From positions 2,215,468 through 2,279,467 of the forward strand of contig NC_054565.1 in NCBI RefSeq assembly GCF_017654505.1: DNA of 64,000 nucleotides, given 5' to 3'. Numbering within the stretch: position 1 is the stretch's first letter; each line of letters begins with the position of its first letter. The notes beneath the pieces were generated by a model. It did not search any database, was not told the DNA's origin, and worked only from the letters and a program-made list of their open reading frames with translations. Source of the stretch: Polyodon spathula (taxonomy: Eukaryota; Chordata; Actinopteri; Acipenseriformes; Polyodontidae). Made by a program: the position numbers and the translations under genes. Positions 38,173 to 51,425 of the stretch are shown here, piece after piece.

Positions 38173-40275
38173 AGGAGAAAATTTAGAAAATGGAATGGAA
38201 TGTATATTGTTGTTCATTATCGTGATCATTCTGCTTAGGATTTCTATGAACTTCTTATAAATAGTGCATGGCAGATTGCTATAATATAGTGAAATAACAT
38301 AAATGCACATTAATAGGTTGGCTGAAATTATGTTTTTTCTAAAATCTAAAATAGTTAGATCAAGATCAAAGACAGAGATCTGCAAAGTTTCTTTATTTGT
38401 TTCTTTGTAGCACTATTTTACCATGATCAACAAACCTTATAACCCATATGAGTTTAGGGGTTTAGGATGTGGATTACAATACACTGCTGAAACAATACTA
38501 TAGGTCTATTGTAGCAAATTGTCCTGAACTCTCTTTAAGATGAAAGTGAGCAGGAATGTAACATATTTGAGCAAACTCGAATTCGTCTTAACACATAAAC
38601 CTGGAAAAAAAAAGACTTCTGCCAGACTGTGAAGCATTTTCTCTGGGGATAGGTTCATATGGTAAAGAGACAGATCAGCGTGTTAGTCATAATAAAAGGG
38701 TCCCTCAAGCTCTTTTAAGTGGTAATAGTGCTCTGAAATGAAATTACACTGTCATATTTCTACAGGTAGCTGAAGTGTGCCCTTGTAAAAGTTATGGATA
38801 GCTTGTATTGCAACATATGAGTGCTGTAATATTGTTGAAGTCTAAAACTATGAAAATGAGATGTGAACATGTGGTCACTTTTTTATTGTTTATTTCTATA
38901 GTAAACAAAAAGCATTACAACCGGCTACCAGTTTAACTAAGGAAACCTTCATCACTATTGTACTACTATTGTAAGGAATACCAAGCTTACCCCCAGTTTT
39001 ATTGGGCCTGTTGTAGCTGAGACAGTAAAAAAAAGGACATAGGCAACCAATGGATCACAAGGACGTCATTATCCGAAACGATGAGTTTCTCACTAGAGTT
39101 ACCTGTATCACAAGAGTTCAGTGATAACATCACTCAACTCCTAATACATTTCCAGGGTGTTGTATCCTGCTAGAGAATAATCTATCAAAGAGACTCCACA
39201 GAAGTTCTGCTTAGGGTTCACTTATATCCTTATCTCTGACTATAATGCAATTCCACTTATGAAAAAATTGATATAATGCAGAAACCCATGGACATGGTTT
39301 GGATATATACATATAGTGGCTTGTTTTAGGAGACCTCACAAGGAAGCATGTATTAGTAATTTAGAAAGTTAGTAATGTATTAGTTGAGAAGCAACTTTTG
39401 CAATAATTCCTACTGAATGGATGCATTTTGCACTTCTATCTCAGGAAAGGAGTCATATCAATATGCAAAGCCTGCTAGCCATGGCCATCGTTTAACTCGT
39501 GCTCTTTGTTCTGTGGTGAAAGCACACCGCTGACCCCGACGGTATTCATTACCAAAAAGAAGGAGACATTAAAAGCTGGCAAGACTCCTGCGAAAACCCA
39601 GTCAGGCGTTTCTTAGAAGAGAACAATGTCTGCCTGCAGAAAGAAGCAGTTCAGAAAGCTATGGAATGCTAAATGCCAAACATAGCTATAGCACTTACAA
39701 TGATGAAGCTCAGAATGAGGATTATCAGCAGCTGCTGTCAGCTAGTAACATACAGGTATCACTAAATTACCTTCAGTTTAATACAGGCTTTTATTCAGGA
39801 CCAGCTTGAAATCTATTACTTTCACTCAGGCTACCAGACCTACGGAAACAGATTGTTATCTACATTTGAATGTATGTGAGTTCCCCATTTGTCTGCAGCT
39901 TATGAAAACCTGTTGTAATGGAATAACATTACAGCCGACAACCAATTGATCACTATGAATGTAATAAACAGCAGAGTCCTGGGGCTGTAGTTCAGCTTAC
40001 TTGTGTCAGCAGTGAGTGATTTTGTTGCTCCAGTATTGTGATTTTGCATTTGTTTCTCTAAGTCTCTTTTTTTCAGGGCTTTGAGTGGCTTTCAGCTTGT
40101 GTTGAGAACCCTAAGCACCTGCACCGAACCACCTTCCTCTTCCACTCCAATCAATCCAATGTCACCTTTCAACTAGCCCCGCCTACTCTACATTGATACA
40201 GACGGAGAGTAGGTGAATCTGGCAGTGTGTAAATTATACATTTAAAGTTCTAGGCTGTTCACTCTACCACCCACA

Positions 40276-40278
<3 letters not shown>
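38173..40278. other. Non-coding unique sequence
   Basis: No gene recognised. 39460-39630 is compositionally complex. 40120-40200 is GC-richer (CCCCGCC) just upstream of the (TC)n tract and could be a promoter-proximal region, without firm support. Confidence 0.45.

Positions 40279-40351
<73 letters not shown>
40279..40351. repeat. (TC)36 microsatellite
   Basis: Perfect dinucleotide tract of about 73 bp. It ends 32 bp before a strong splice-donor-like sequence (CTG|GTAAGG at 40381-40389). Confidence 0.97.
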
Positions 40352-40353
<2 letters not shown>

Positions 40354-40639
40354 GCTGCTGTCTCTCGTGCTCTGCACTACCTGGTAAGGATTGTGTTCAC
40401 ATGACCAGATCTCAGTTTATTGACACATGTCCTATCCAGTCATATAAGGGAAGCTTATTGTTTTCTCACTGCTACTGCAATATGATTTGATGTGTATGAT
40501 TTAGAGTAAAATGTGGGAGCCAATGGAATGTGAAGGAGGGAAGTCCTTCATTTTCGTACAGCATTCGTTGATCACGGTTCGGAATTGAAAAAATGTACAT
40601 TTTCATTAATTAAATAGTATGGAAGCTGCCATGAAGAGC

Positions 40640-40668
40640 AAAAAAAAAAAAAAAAACAAAAAAAAAAA
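40640..40668. repeat. A-rich tract
   Basis: Twenty-nine bases, all A except one C. Confidence 0.9.
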
Positions 40669-40692
40669 CCTAAAAAACATGATTTATGTTTT

Positions 40693-40798
40693 CACAAGAT
40701 TACGTTATAACCTAATAATTATCACATTAAAACAGAAATAACTATTATGTTATAACATAATAATTATCTTGTGCAAATATAATTATTATGTTTTAATG
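40693..40798. repeat. Interlocking inverted repeats
   Basis: CACAAGAT (40693-40700) pairs with ATCTTGTG (40766-40773), with further pairing of GTTATAAC and TAATAATTAT words inside. CATTAAAACA (40724-40733) pairs with TGTTTTAATG (40789-40798). The two hairpins overlap, so they cannot form at once on one strand without a pseudoknot-like fold. Confidence 0.8.
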
Positions 40799-41058
40799 TT
40801 CATATTTAATGTTAATATCGTTTCAAGAACATGCTCTATAAATAATTTAATTAAAATAAAGTCAGCCTGTCTGGTCCGGGTAATGAAAAACTAGCAAAGC
40901 ACCAAGAAAAAAAAGAGTTAATTTAGCTCTCACATGTGCTTCTTTCAAACCCAGGACTGTCAGACCCACAGCAATCCACTGACTTTTCATTCTTCAATTG
41001 TCAGATTTGTAAATTGTGGTGAAGTCTTCGGTGAAGTGCTTGTGCAGCAGGCGGAGAG

Positions 41059-41419
41059 TTAAGATTCTTCTTCTACAATCGTAAGTGCTTCTCTTTTCCC
41101 TGTTCCTGCTGTTTCCTCACCTTTTCTAATGAAGGTTAACCTGCCTCCCTGTTCTTCCAGCTGCTTGGAGTCCTGTGCTGTACAGGTCACCTTTCCTTCT
41201 GCTTCAGTGGTTTCCTCATCTTTGTTCAGATCACTTGTTCCTAACAGTTTCATTATTGTCTCCGGAGGAGGTCAGCCAGTTTCTTCCAGCTGTTTGAGAA
41301 TCTTCCATTGGGCAAGTCAACCCTGCCCCTAGTCCATCTCTTTTAATAGCTGCTACTGTGATGTTCACCCTTCCAGACTCCAAAAGCAATGCATTTTTTT
41401 CTACCAATTTGTCAGGCAA
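41059..41419 (-). other. Overlapping short minus-strand ORFs, possible decayed coding relic
   Basis: Two ORFs of 62 and 64 codons overlap in different frames. The downstream peptide is acidic and Glu/Lys-rich and contains SKQLEEQGG. The upstream stretch, read one frame over, contains the similar LKQLEETG just before a stop. This hints at a repetitive coding sequence broken by a frameshift and stops, such as an old transposon or pseudogene. I do not recognise any family, and a chance ORF pair is at least as likely. Confidence 0.2.
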
Positions 41420-41630
41420 ATATTAATTGACAGCATATTATAATATAAATACAAATATTGCATATTTATATAGCAGTTTTTACCCTCCTGCTAAATTGCA
41501 TACAGCACAGCATTTTAGATTACTAGGCAAGTATAGCCATGTTATTACAATGTACCAGCTGGTTAAATACAAATGGTTCATGTTTTGTAATTACATTTAA
41601 ATGGTTTTTTTTTGGTTTTTTTTTCCACAG

Positions 41631-41674
41631 CTTGCTGTTCCCTGGTGTAATTACATAGTAACACCATGTCTCAG
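41631..41674 (+). other. Possible short spliced exon with start codon
   Basis: A 44-bp segment is preceded by a long pyrimidine tract ending CCACAG (41621-41630), a textbook splice acceptor, and followed by GTAATT, an acceptable donor. It contains ACACCATGTCTCAG, which would give a start codon followed by Ser-Gln and leave in phase 0. A strong donor-like site (CTG|GTAAGG) at 40383/40384 could end a 5' untranslated exon upstream. No downstream coding exon was identified, and such splice-like strings occur by chance in vertebrate DNA. Confidence 0.2.
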
Positions 41675-44600
41675 GTAATTCCTATCCCACAGGTAGTTAA
41701 CATGTAAAATGGACAGTTATTACCCAGTCATTACTGTGCTGTTAAATTGTTATGTGTGCCCTTTAATCTAAAGTACTGCCTAACATTGTCCGAAGGCCCT
41801 TATCATTCTGGTAAATGCTTCTTTTACAGTGTGGTGGCAGTATAAAGAGAGCAAAAGCATGTCAAGTTAAATGTTCATTTTTTATTTATGCAAGATAGTA
41901 TTTAAAATTCTCAAGAACGAATAAGTGGTAACAATTCACCTCTTGCTTAAAAATCAAAGGGGCAATGCCTATATTGCTTGCTGTGTTTATTGAATATTTG
42001 TATTACACGTTGCCTTCATTTCCACATGACAGAAAGATGCTGAAGATAACAGTTTGATGTAACACCATGCTAATGGCATATGGGCAAGCAGATTTCATAG
42101 AAATGTCCCAGTGGCATAAATTGTGGATGTGTATTTAAAGCTAAAAATAAATGAACGTAATATTCAAATTGTTTGATGCACACTATTTGAATGTTCTGGA
42201 ACTTTTTCTATAGGTAAAACCACCAGAAACATACCCGAGACCTGTAAACCAGTCCATTAACACTATTGCCTTAATATATAATGCTTGTTTTTCTTATATT
42301 CTCTGATCTAACACACTAATCACACTGCATGCAATCATCTGTATGTGTGTGTGTGTGTGTGTGTGTGTGGGTTCAATCTGGCAATAAATCCCAAGTTAAA
42401 TATAATTACAAAATTCAAATCAAGGTTTTCCCTTAATGCTCTAAGTAGAGGTTCTGCCTATTTTCTTCTATATTACCATAGCATAGACGCTCACTTTACT
42501 AATGTGTTTTGGTTCCTGGAAACAGAGACTTATATAACAGTGTGTTTATATACCAGTTTAAGCATTAAGCATGATGCAATAAATTATATAAGAGCAAAGC
42601 ATTTTTTTTTTTTTTTCAAATAAAATAAATTATTTTCTGGAATGAATGACCTTTTTCTGTATTAATGCAAAAAAAAAAGAAACAGACTCACTCATTTAAT
42701 GAGAGAGACCGAGAGACCAAAATGGAGTGTGGTTTCTAAATATGTGTTGTTTTCTACCGCATATTCCCTGCAGTTGTACCGGCATGTTTCATTAATAATA
42801 TTCTGCACAGTGGGTTTTAAAATCAATTCCTTATATGTCCTGATGCAATCACGATGATATTCATTGAATCACTTTGAGAAGGACAAAGAAAATCGGCTTA
42901 AGACATTTTATTTAATCAAGAAACCTTCTTTTTCAGAGATGCTAGATACATTCTACAGGTCTACTCATTACAAACCAATGAACTCTGCTACTTGGGTCAG
43001 TTTACTCAATAGTGCTTCCATGGGATTTTCCCAGCTCTGCCAAATGGAAACGATACATTAGTCACAGATTGAGCACCTAGGTAAGGCTAAGCCCTTAATG
43101 AAAGAGAGGATATAAGCTTGCAACAGCAAATCCTATTGTAACCAACCATGGAACTGCGGTGGCTGCATTTCCGCAATGCTTTATGTCCATAAGGCTGGAA
43201 AAGTAGCATTGACGCTGCTTAGGCTTCAGAAAAGAAGATTATTATCAGAGGTTCAAATAAGTGTCCCTCAGATATGCACAGGGGATTAATTGTTGCCTCA
43301 ATGCATCACATAAATACATATTACAATGAGACGCTAGCTGACAGTATTTTTAGCTCATAGAGCCTTGCACATTAGTATTTAGCATGTGTAGCATTATTTT
43401 CTAGCAGTACATTTAGTTGTGTTTCGATTTCTTCTACCTGAGGCCAGGCACATCCAGTGAAGATTAAATCCAAAGATCAATGCCTATAACATTCCAGTAA
43501 ATTAAAGAGTGCATGCTCAGCATTATTTAAAGCTAAATGCCTGGTCAACAGTCATTAGTGAAAAAAGATACGAAATGTCTCAGTAGATATGTTCAGTTTA
43601 TGAGGTCTTTTCAATGGATCTAACTATCACCCCTATATAGATCGTTCTTAAAGATGTGCCATTATTTTATGTTTAGAACTTCAAAATCTTGATGTATTAG
43701 GGAAAGACAAACATTTTGATTCGATCTTTTTAGTTCAATTCAATTGCACAGGCTCTTTAATTCATTGTATCATAAAAATAATGTGAGAAATGTAAATGAA
43801 GTTTACATGCAATGAATCCAAAAAGGAACATCCACTGAATTCAATATCTCCAGCTGTTGGTTTTACAATAAAGAAAGAACATGAAGATGGGACATGCAGT
43901 ATTTCTTGAAAACCTACAGCCTAACAAATGGTGGCATCAATTATACTCAATATTCTTTCTCATTTTATTGAAATAAAATAAAAAAAAACAACAGATTGCC
44001 CTAACCTCATGGTGTACATGTCTGTTAATCATATTGGTATTCTGGTGCTGTCCTCCAAATCTAGAACTCTGGAAGAACCCCATCCATCCCCTCCTCTCCA
44101 TCAGTTGTCACTGCTGCCACATTTTGTTTATGCTCTCTTACAGACTATTTTTCCTTATAGGAAAATCAATAATGCATGAGTTATCAAAAGCAGTGTGTAG
44201 TAGGATAGAGGCACAAAATCAATGGTGAAATATTGCCTTATTTAATAGCTGCTGTAAATAGTTTTGTTATGATGTTTAGTATTGGTGAAATTATTAAAGG
44301 ACAGCAGAGGTCAAGAAATAAAACCACAGTTATGAAAACAACACTTGACACCTCACTGGATATATGCCTGTGCTTGTAATTAACTCGAAGTTGTTGGAAT
44401 TGGTTTCCAAAGCCCACAATGCAGAAACAGATGAATGAAACCACTGATGATGATTAAAGATAAATGGTTCTTGATGGCATGCGCACTGCAAGGGCAACAT
44501 GCTTGTAACAGCTGCTTTTGAAAAAACTCGATCAGGCAGAAGTTATTATCATCTACCTGCTATCATTTTATACACACACGGATTATGTCATTCATTAAAT

Positions 44601-47600
44601 CATACTTTATCAATGTACAATAACTGTGCAGCCTAGTTATAGTTTTGTTATTTTAATTACAATATTAGGACAAACCAGACAAAACCTGAATGTATTACAT
44701 TGATAGCGTGTGTTATATTTATGCTTTGGCTGGGAAGATATTCCCTGACCACTGTACTATGCAAGTGAGATCCCCCCTCCTGTGGGGTGGGAATGAATAT
44801 TACCGCAATAAAAGGTACTGTAGTGTGACAAAGTCTATGCTCAGAGGACTCCTCCACATGGATACATATGTAATAATAACAATGCAAACAACTTTTGGAG
44901 GTATCCGTTTCATTTCCCTTTGCCACCAGTTAAACTCCACAAGAAATGGCCCAGACAGAACAATAACTACCCTCACCTTCCCTTATCGGCAGTTTAGCTA
45001 GGGAGAGAGGGTTCATCACTGTTAGGAAACACTTTATGCTTACAAATGAATGGTATATGGGAGTAGAGATGATTGGATAGGGCACCCCCAGTTCTGTCTG
45101 CAGGGTTACCTTGGTAAAATCTAGATCAGCTCTGTATAAATATTCACCGGATTGTACAGCTGTCAATCAGATGGTTACAATGTAGTATTTGGTTAACAGT
45201 CGCTCTTCAAATTATACACTATAACATTCAAAATCTAATTTGAAACTAGCTAGAACAGATCCTAGTGGAATTGTAGACACATCCATTCTGCTTTGAGGAG
45301 GGTATGTCACAACCATGGAATGTGAAGGTGTATGGTTCGTCTCAAGGTCGCCTTCATGCTGAAAGTTTGTTAGGGCATTCTGTTTAATAACCAAGCACAA
45401 CAATACAGACAAAACCACAGACATTGTGGCACTGAAAAGGTCTTGCATGCAACCATGCTTTGTTTTCAACAGTTAGTTTATTGAAGAAAAGTGATAAAAT
45501 TCACCCTTCTCCTTTTTGTTGTTAATCTTTGCAAGGCAAAAGTATTCAGAATATGTTCTGTATAATTAGTATTCCGAATAAAGAAGAATAATGAGGAACA
45601 AATACCCCTGACTGCCAATAGCAGGTATTTGGAATCAGGTTTTCAAATGAACAAAAAACTAATTATTATTGGAACAATAAAGGATTACACCATGCAGTAT
45701 TGTTGGAATATTTACATTTTTCTTAATTTGCATTTTATGTAAGATTTTTTTAATACAAAATAAATATTTGAGAGCACAGTGATTAAGAACCTTAAAGTGT
45801 TTTTATCTAAAAAATTATTGACACTACCAAACCCTTAAGTAGGCAAGACAAGACACTGATCTGTCTGTATACAGTATACAGATAGAGCTAGAATACAGTT
45901 TACTGCATTATTTTGCTAGGCTGACAGATAATACATTTCAGGAAAGACATTAGTAATTACAATCGCAGCTCTCATCAAGGAATGTAATTAGCAAGAATGC
46001 ATGTGGTTTACAAAAAAAATGTTCAATTAATGACAATAACATGCTTTTTTTAAGCAGCAAAGGAGAGCTATGTAGATATCAGTTATTAAAAAAAGCTGTA
46101 ATCAGCGTGATTGATTTGGGATCTCAGGAAGGGATGGATTAGACTGATGTTCAAAAAAGTGGAATGGATCTCGGGGGGGATGCTTGAGAACCCAATGCGC
46201 TAAAGAGAAGTGGATGTCTCATCAATTGTGAACAACAACAAGAAGCATAGAACTGACAATTATTTTGGCACATTTAGTTGTCCTCAAGAAAAATGTTTAA
46301 AGTTGCATAAACAGGGGCAATTAGTCTATGCACTATGGATAAAAAAAGTTTTACACGAATACATTAAACCCCAGGTAGATCCTTGTTTTGTGTGTGTGGG
46401 AGGCAATAATTAAAATAAGCCCTTTCTCGCATTGAATACAATTTATACATCGTTCTTAAGGAAAAATCATAGGGCAGACATAGACAAGGCCGGTGTCAAT
46501 GGTGGGGGGCAAGAGACGCAACTGCCCCCAGGCCCAGTCCTGGCTATAGATTCATGAATGGCTGAACATCACTAAGACTAATGACTTTCTAAGTTTAGCT
46601 TGGCAATATGTCAAATGCATATTCCTGGCTTTCAGAAACTTTTTATACAGTACATACACAATTAGGAAAATCACTAATCTGAGCTAGTTTTTAGTTATCT
46701 GTTTATTTCAAAACACAGACAAAGGGTTTTATTAAAAAGGCTATTGTACATATGACGCTAAAGTTACATATGGTACATAAATATACAATATTTGATATGG
46801 ATAGCTGTATCATGTTTGCATGATGTTACACGTTTTTAATTGTTCAGTAACCATTGCTAGACCATGCTTGATAAATCCTACAAAATGACATCATGTAAAA
46901 AGATTGTTTCCATGCATTTGCACAGCAATTACAGTGTAGGAGACTGAACCATTTAACACATCCAGTCATTACAATGAAAAGCATGGCTGTGCATGCCATA
47001 TCATCAAAAGTGCTACCAAAACTTTAGGTTGAAACCAATTGATTTGTTGGAGGCGTATGCAATTGTAGTCATTAAAATGCAACTCATCACAGCATATATA
47101 TATAGAACTGACTTAGCTAACCCTTAAGCGCTGTAACATATTACAAATGTGTATGGAGTGAAGCTTTTTAATACTTCAAGCGATGTACGATAGCAGTCTA
47201 TGTGGAACAGGCTGCGTTTCTTCAGTGAAGGTATATCCCTCAATGAGAGGTTTATTTTATTTTATTTTATCTTCAGCGTAAGCTTTCTGAGTTGAAATTG
47301 ATGTAAGGGGGATGTGTTAAGGATTCACAGTGATATACAGTATTCTGACTCTGCATGAGGCTTAAAGGCGCTTGAAGTGCGGTTCTCTGTCAAGGCCTGT
47401 GTGCTTCTATTTTTAAGCTGTAGTATCATGGTTTCAAAATGAGTTATTTATTCTCTAGTGCTGTTACGCTGTTATATTTAGCCAACTGAGAGGTGATTTT
47501 TGAAAAGACAATATTTAATTATCAGAGGAAAATACAGTTAAATAAGTAAAAAGCAAGACATTAGCAAACTGGGGTTGGTTGGCTGTGCCAAACTAACTAA

Positions 47601-49948
47601 TGTGTTTCAATGTGCTTAGTGGGTGGACAGTGTTGATAATTTGCTACTCACAGTGCACAGTACTATAGGCTTATTAGATTCAGATAGATAATATGATCTG
47701 CCTTAAATGATGGTGTCAGTGAGCATACGGTATCATTATCCAAAGAGGAGATTTAAGGCATCCCTCTGCCTGCCGCATTGAGTGCCGTAATTGTTATTGC
47801 AGTTCCTAAGCTCCATCAATACAAACATTGCCATGTCATGCTTTTATCAGTATTACCTTCTTTACAAAAACCCAGCCATTTTTGTATTCATTTGTCGTAA
47901 ACCGTTTTAACGACTGGACTAAACTGCAATCCGAGTACTGACTTTTTTTTTCATTAGGCAGCCTTACCCCATACTAACTAAAAGTACTGTATAAACTCCA
48001 ATGACCTCGACTGGACAATAAATACATACAGAGTGCACTAAAGTTGCAGTCGTGGTTTGTATTGCATTTTATGGACACTTACAGCTGAAACTTACCCTTG
48101 AGAATGAGTAACTGGTATAAAACTTGGTGCCTAAGACAGAGGAACTTGACAATTGTCAAGTCACAGCTTTGTGTAGGAATACCACGTAATCAATAAAACT
48201 CCAATATCATTGCCTTGTTTGGCTGCATTGGCTTAAAATAAAAAAATAAATAAAAATAAGAAACCTGTTCACGCTTTGGTTCTGCAATTGCCATTTAATA
48301 AACATATTTTAATATGTATTTATGGAAGAAGAAAAAAACTCATTCATCCTCCAACTGGCCTACATTAGAATGCAAAAGGGCACATTAAAAATAGCACTTC
48401 CATAAATACATGTTCAACCCATGAGACTCTCAGTGGCAATAAGGGGAGGGAAAAGCATGAAATATTATAAACCATGTGGCTATTTCCACAATCTGGTTTC
48501 CTGACAGCCTCAGTGAGCAACTGGACCAGTGGGTACTGGCAAGAAAAATTGCACCTGTGTTTTGGTACCACTGTTTCCAAGTGCACACGTACTCAGTCAA
48601 AGACACAAAAGGCCTGTTGTTTGGAGAGCATTTTTTTTTTTTTTTAATAACAATAAAGGAAAATGCATACTTTCATCAATTATAAGTAAACCAGTTACAA
48701 GTAAGTACACACTGGTCTAGCCCAATAAAAAGATGCCTTTAAAGTCTATTATTGGGTGTGCAAAATGATTCTCTCTTGGATTTGCACGACAATGAGTTGT
48801 TCAGTAATTAAATATAGTTTACAAAACAAAATTTCACAAAGCTTTTTATAAATTAAAGCAGTACTAACTAGGCACAATATTGATTGTGGGGTTGGTTTCC
48901 TTTTTGGCATAACTTTCCCTGCTGCATCTACAGATTTCAAATGTACTATGAAGAATGTGCAGGTTATGAGAGTCAATGAGACACCCACCATAACACACAC
49001 CTATAATGTGTAGTGGATATGTTGTTATTGAAATTGAATAATACAGGTATATTATTTGTTAAAGCTATGGGAAATCAAGGTTGTTTGCATTGGCATACAG
49101 AACATGGAGCACTTGAATTGTATGTGAACAGCTGCTATTCTTGGGAGACCACAAGTCATTCTGAACCCCTGCCTGGATTGACACTGGAAATGAGGTGTAG
49201 CCGAGAGTCCCCCAAGACCTGAAGATGAATGTCCTTCATAAACGACCATAAAATAACCTGTTTTAAATTGTTAACAATTCTAATCTAAATAATGGAACGG
49301 AACAAAGCAGAAAATTGTCCTGAGCAAAAGTAAACGTTAGCATTACTTGAACATAAGTGAAGTTATGATCCAGTTTCTACACATTATATTAATGGCTTTT
49401 TTCCCAACATGTGTTCAGAATAGGAAATACAGCATCTTACATGCCTATATAACTGTAGTGTGCACCTAACCTTGGCTTGCCTACCCTAGCGTATGTGGCT
49501 TGCAGAACAACATGTCAGTCAGAAAAGCTAAATCCATGAAGCTAATCTGATCAGCATCGGGTCAGGTTATCTTAATTTAATTACTGGAATTCTTTACGAA
49601 CAGCTTTTGTTTGTCTTGGTACATTAAATTAAACCATAACCCTAATGAATGCATAAAATCAAAAAGGCTGTCAATAGCAAATGCATTATGACACACAGAT
49701 GCTATAGGTGATAAGTAAGTAAGTCTCCTTTAATGGAATCCCCATTTGGGCTTGGAAACTGGATTTGTGTTGAGACTAGTTATTGAATACAATGCTATCA
49801 TATGTCTTAATATACCCATCTGATGATTTTCTTGACATTAACCTGAATGAGACTTACTTTATCAGCAATGACCAACTTGGGAAAGCTACAGGATGACAGA
49901 AATATATAGGGATACAGTAGATATTATGCTTCCTTGTGATTATTTAGT
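41675..49948. other. Non-coding unique sequence
   Basis: More than 8 kb without a recognisable gene or complete transposon. It holds a (TG)12 tract, a 19-bp palindrome at 45864-45882 (TCTGTATACAGTATACAGA), a (TTTTA)n stretch at 47251-47271, a small GC-rich hairpin at 46503-46530, and compositionally complex stretches at 43110-43230 and 47690-47870. ORFs on both strands at 44657-45469 overlap each other and have no recognisable family. Confidence 0.5.
42345..42368. repeat. (TG)12 microsatellite
   Basis: Uninterrupted dinucleotide tract. Confidence 0.95.
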
Positions 49949-50275
49949 TTCTAACAAACATCCATCATCATTAATCACTTAATCCTTTTACAGGCCTGGC
50001 AGACACAGGGTGCCAGGTTGGACTACACACTGGATGCCAGTCCATTGCAGGGCACCACACACACAGGGCAATTTAGAGTTACCAATCAACATGAATCATA
50101 TGTCTTTGGACTGTGGGTGGAAACTGGAGTACCTGGAGAAAACCCACATGAACATGGGGAGAACATACAAATTCCACACAGGCAGACCCCAAGGCCAGAA
50201 TTGAACCCAGGACCCTGGCGCTGTGAAGCTGCAGCACTAACCGCTGCACCACCATGTCGCCCTTCTAACAAACAT
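49949..50275 (-). mobile_element. Complete tRNA-headed SINE with 13-bp target-site duplication
   Basis: A 301-bp retroposon (49962-50262) is flanked by identical 13-bp repeats TTCTAACAAACAT (49949-49961 and 50263-50275), as produced by LINE-type target-primed integration. Read on the minus strand it begins GGGCGACATGGTGGTGCAG. It carries an A-box-like TGGTGCAGCGG (50241-50251) and a B-box-like GGTTCAATTCT (50197-50207, three differences from GGTTCGAATCC), the internal RNA polymerase III promoter of tRNA-derived SINEs. The body (GTTCTCCCCATG, ACAGTCCAAAGACAT, AACTCTAAATTGCCC) matches a very common fish family. The 3' end is an imperfect ATGATGG-type tail. Two ORFs on the plus strand and one on the minus within it are not genes. 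Confidence 0.88.
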
Positions 50276-51420
50276 GACACATTAAAATGGAGATAACAAC
50301 GTCAACAGCATGCTATCAGTACTTTATCCAGCTTCTACCCATTTTCATTTTCTGTACCGCCGGAGTGCATTCGAAAGGGTACAGATAGATCTTTGCTAAT
50401 GTTCCTAAAGTTGTGCATGCATTAATTCCCCTGGCTTTGATATTGTTCTTAGAGTATGAGCTCATTTGTTACACCAAATTGTATCTCTTCATTACAGGTG
50501 TCCTATTTTTTGTCATCTTCAAAGGACAGTAATTGCAAATGAATATGGTGGCTCTCACTGTAATTATGATATGGATTGAAATATTAGAGGAATAGACACA
50601 TAAATAAAACTTAACTTCCCAATTGAAATTCATTAGATCTCAATGTCTCGAATGGCTTAAGCCAAATCTATCGGCAGGTGGAAGCATGGCATTATCAAGC
50701 AACATATATTTTACTCTGATAATGTCTACAAACACTAACCAAATTCCACAAAACAGCTTTGAAGAGGTGATATTTTGTGGTTGAAAGAAATGTGAATCAA
50801 GTTTGGTATTGCTGTACGGCACTTGACATAGACTTATAGTTGTTGATCCTTGGTTTGCTTAAGTTTGCATTCACTGCACGGCATCCTCTTATTGTAAACA
50901 GCTGATTTCCTCTTTGAGCAGCTGTTCCAGGTTATTGATGACCTCATTAGAAGCTGCCGGAGGTACAGCCTACTTTGAAGGCATTTCCATCTGTACCAGT
51001 GTGCACCACTGCTGTACCACATTAGACTGCCACCCTTCCCCTAACACACTGTTTTAATATCTGCATTTCATAAGGCAACCCATCATTACTGGGTGTTCAG
51101 GGAAGCCAATGAATAATACATAGACATTTATACATTTTAAAATTCCATAACCAAGGCTTAACTCTCTCAGTGTTTCTATTGTAGAATGTGTGCCTATGCT
51201 GTTGCTGAGGCAGTGGTAAATGACTGTGTTCTCAATTGGGTTATTAATATAACTCTTCTTAATACTGCTTTCTATCAATAATAACCAGTAATTTAAATTG
51301 TCTTAGGATATGGTGCCTTCTTTTTAATTTTATTTTTGTATAAGCAGTTCAGCCACTGGCTCCCTTGAGGTGAATTGACCTTATACTAACATGAATAAGG
51401 CCGCAGAGTGGGTGTTCTGA
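50276..51420. other. Non-coding unique sequence
   Basis: No gene or repeat recognised. Confidence 0.5.
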
Positions 51421-51425
51421 TAATA

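Larger units (their letters stand above)
40352..41630. other. Non-coding sequence with inverted repeats and minus-strand ORFs
   Basis: Contains an A-rich tract at 40640-40668, interlocking inverted repeats at 40693-40798, and two overlapping short minus-strand ORFs (41231-41419 and 41059-41253) in different frames. If this region lies between the two possible exons on the plus strand it would be an intron. Confidence 0.4.

Noticed and set aside
44657..45469. Cluster of 78-103 codon ORFs on both strands
   Set aside because: They overlap each other in opposite directions, have no recognisable domain and no clear splice context.
46503..46530. GC-rich hairpin TGGGGGGCA/TGCCCCCA
   Set aside because: The stem is short and no repeat borders could be placed, so no element is called.
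50010..50296. Two plus-strand ORFs and one minus-strand ORF
   Set aside because: They lie inside the SINE, which is non-coding.
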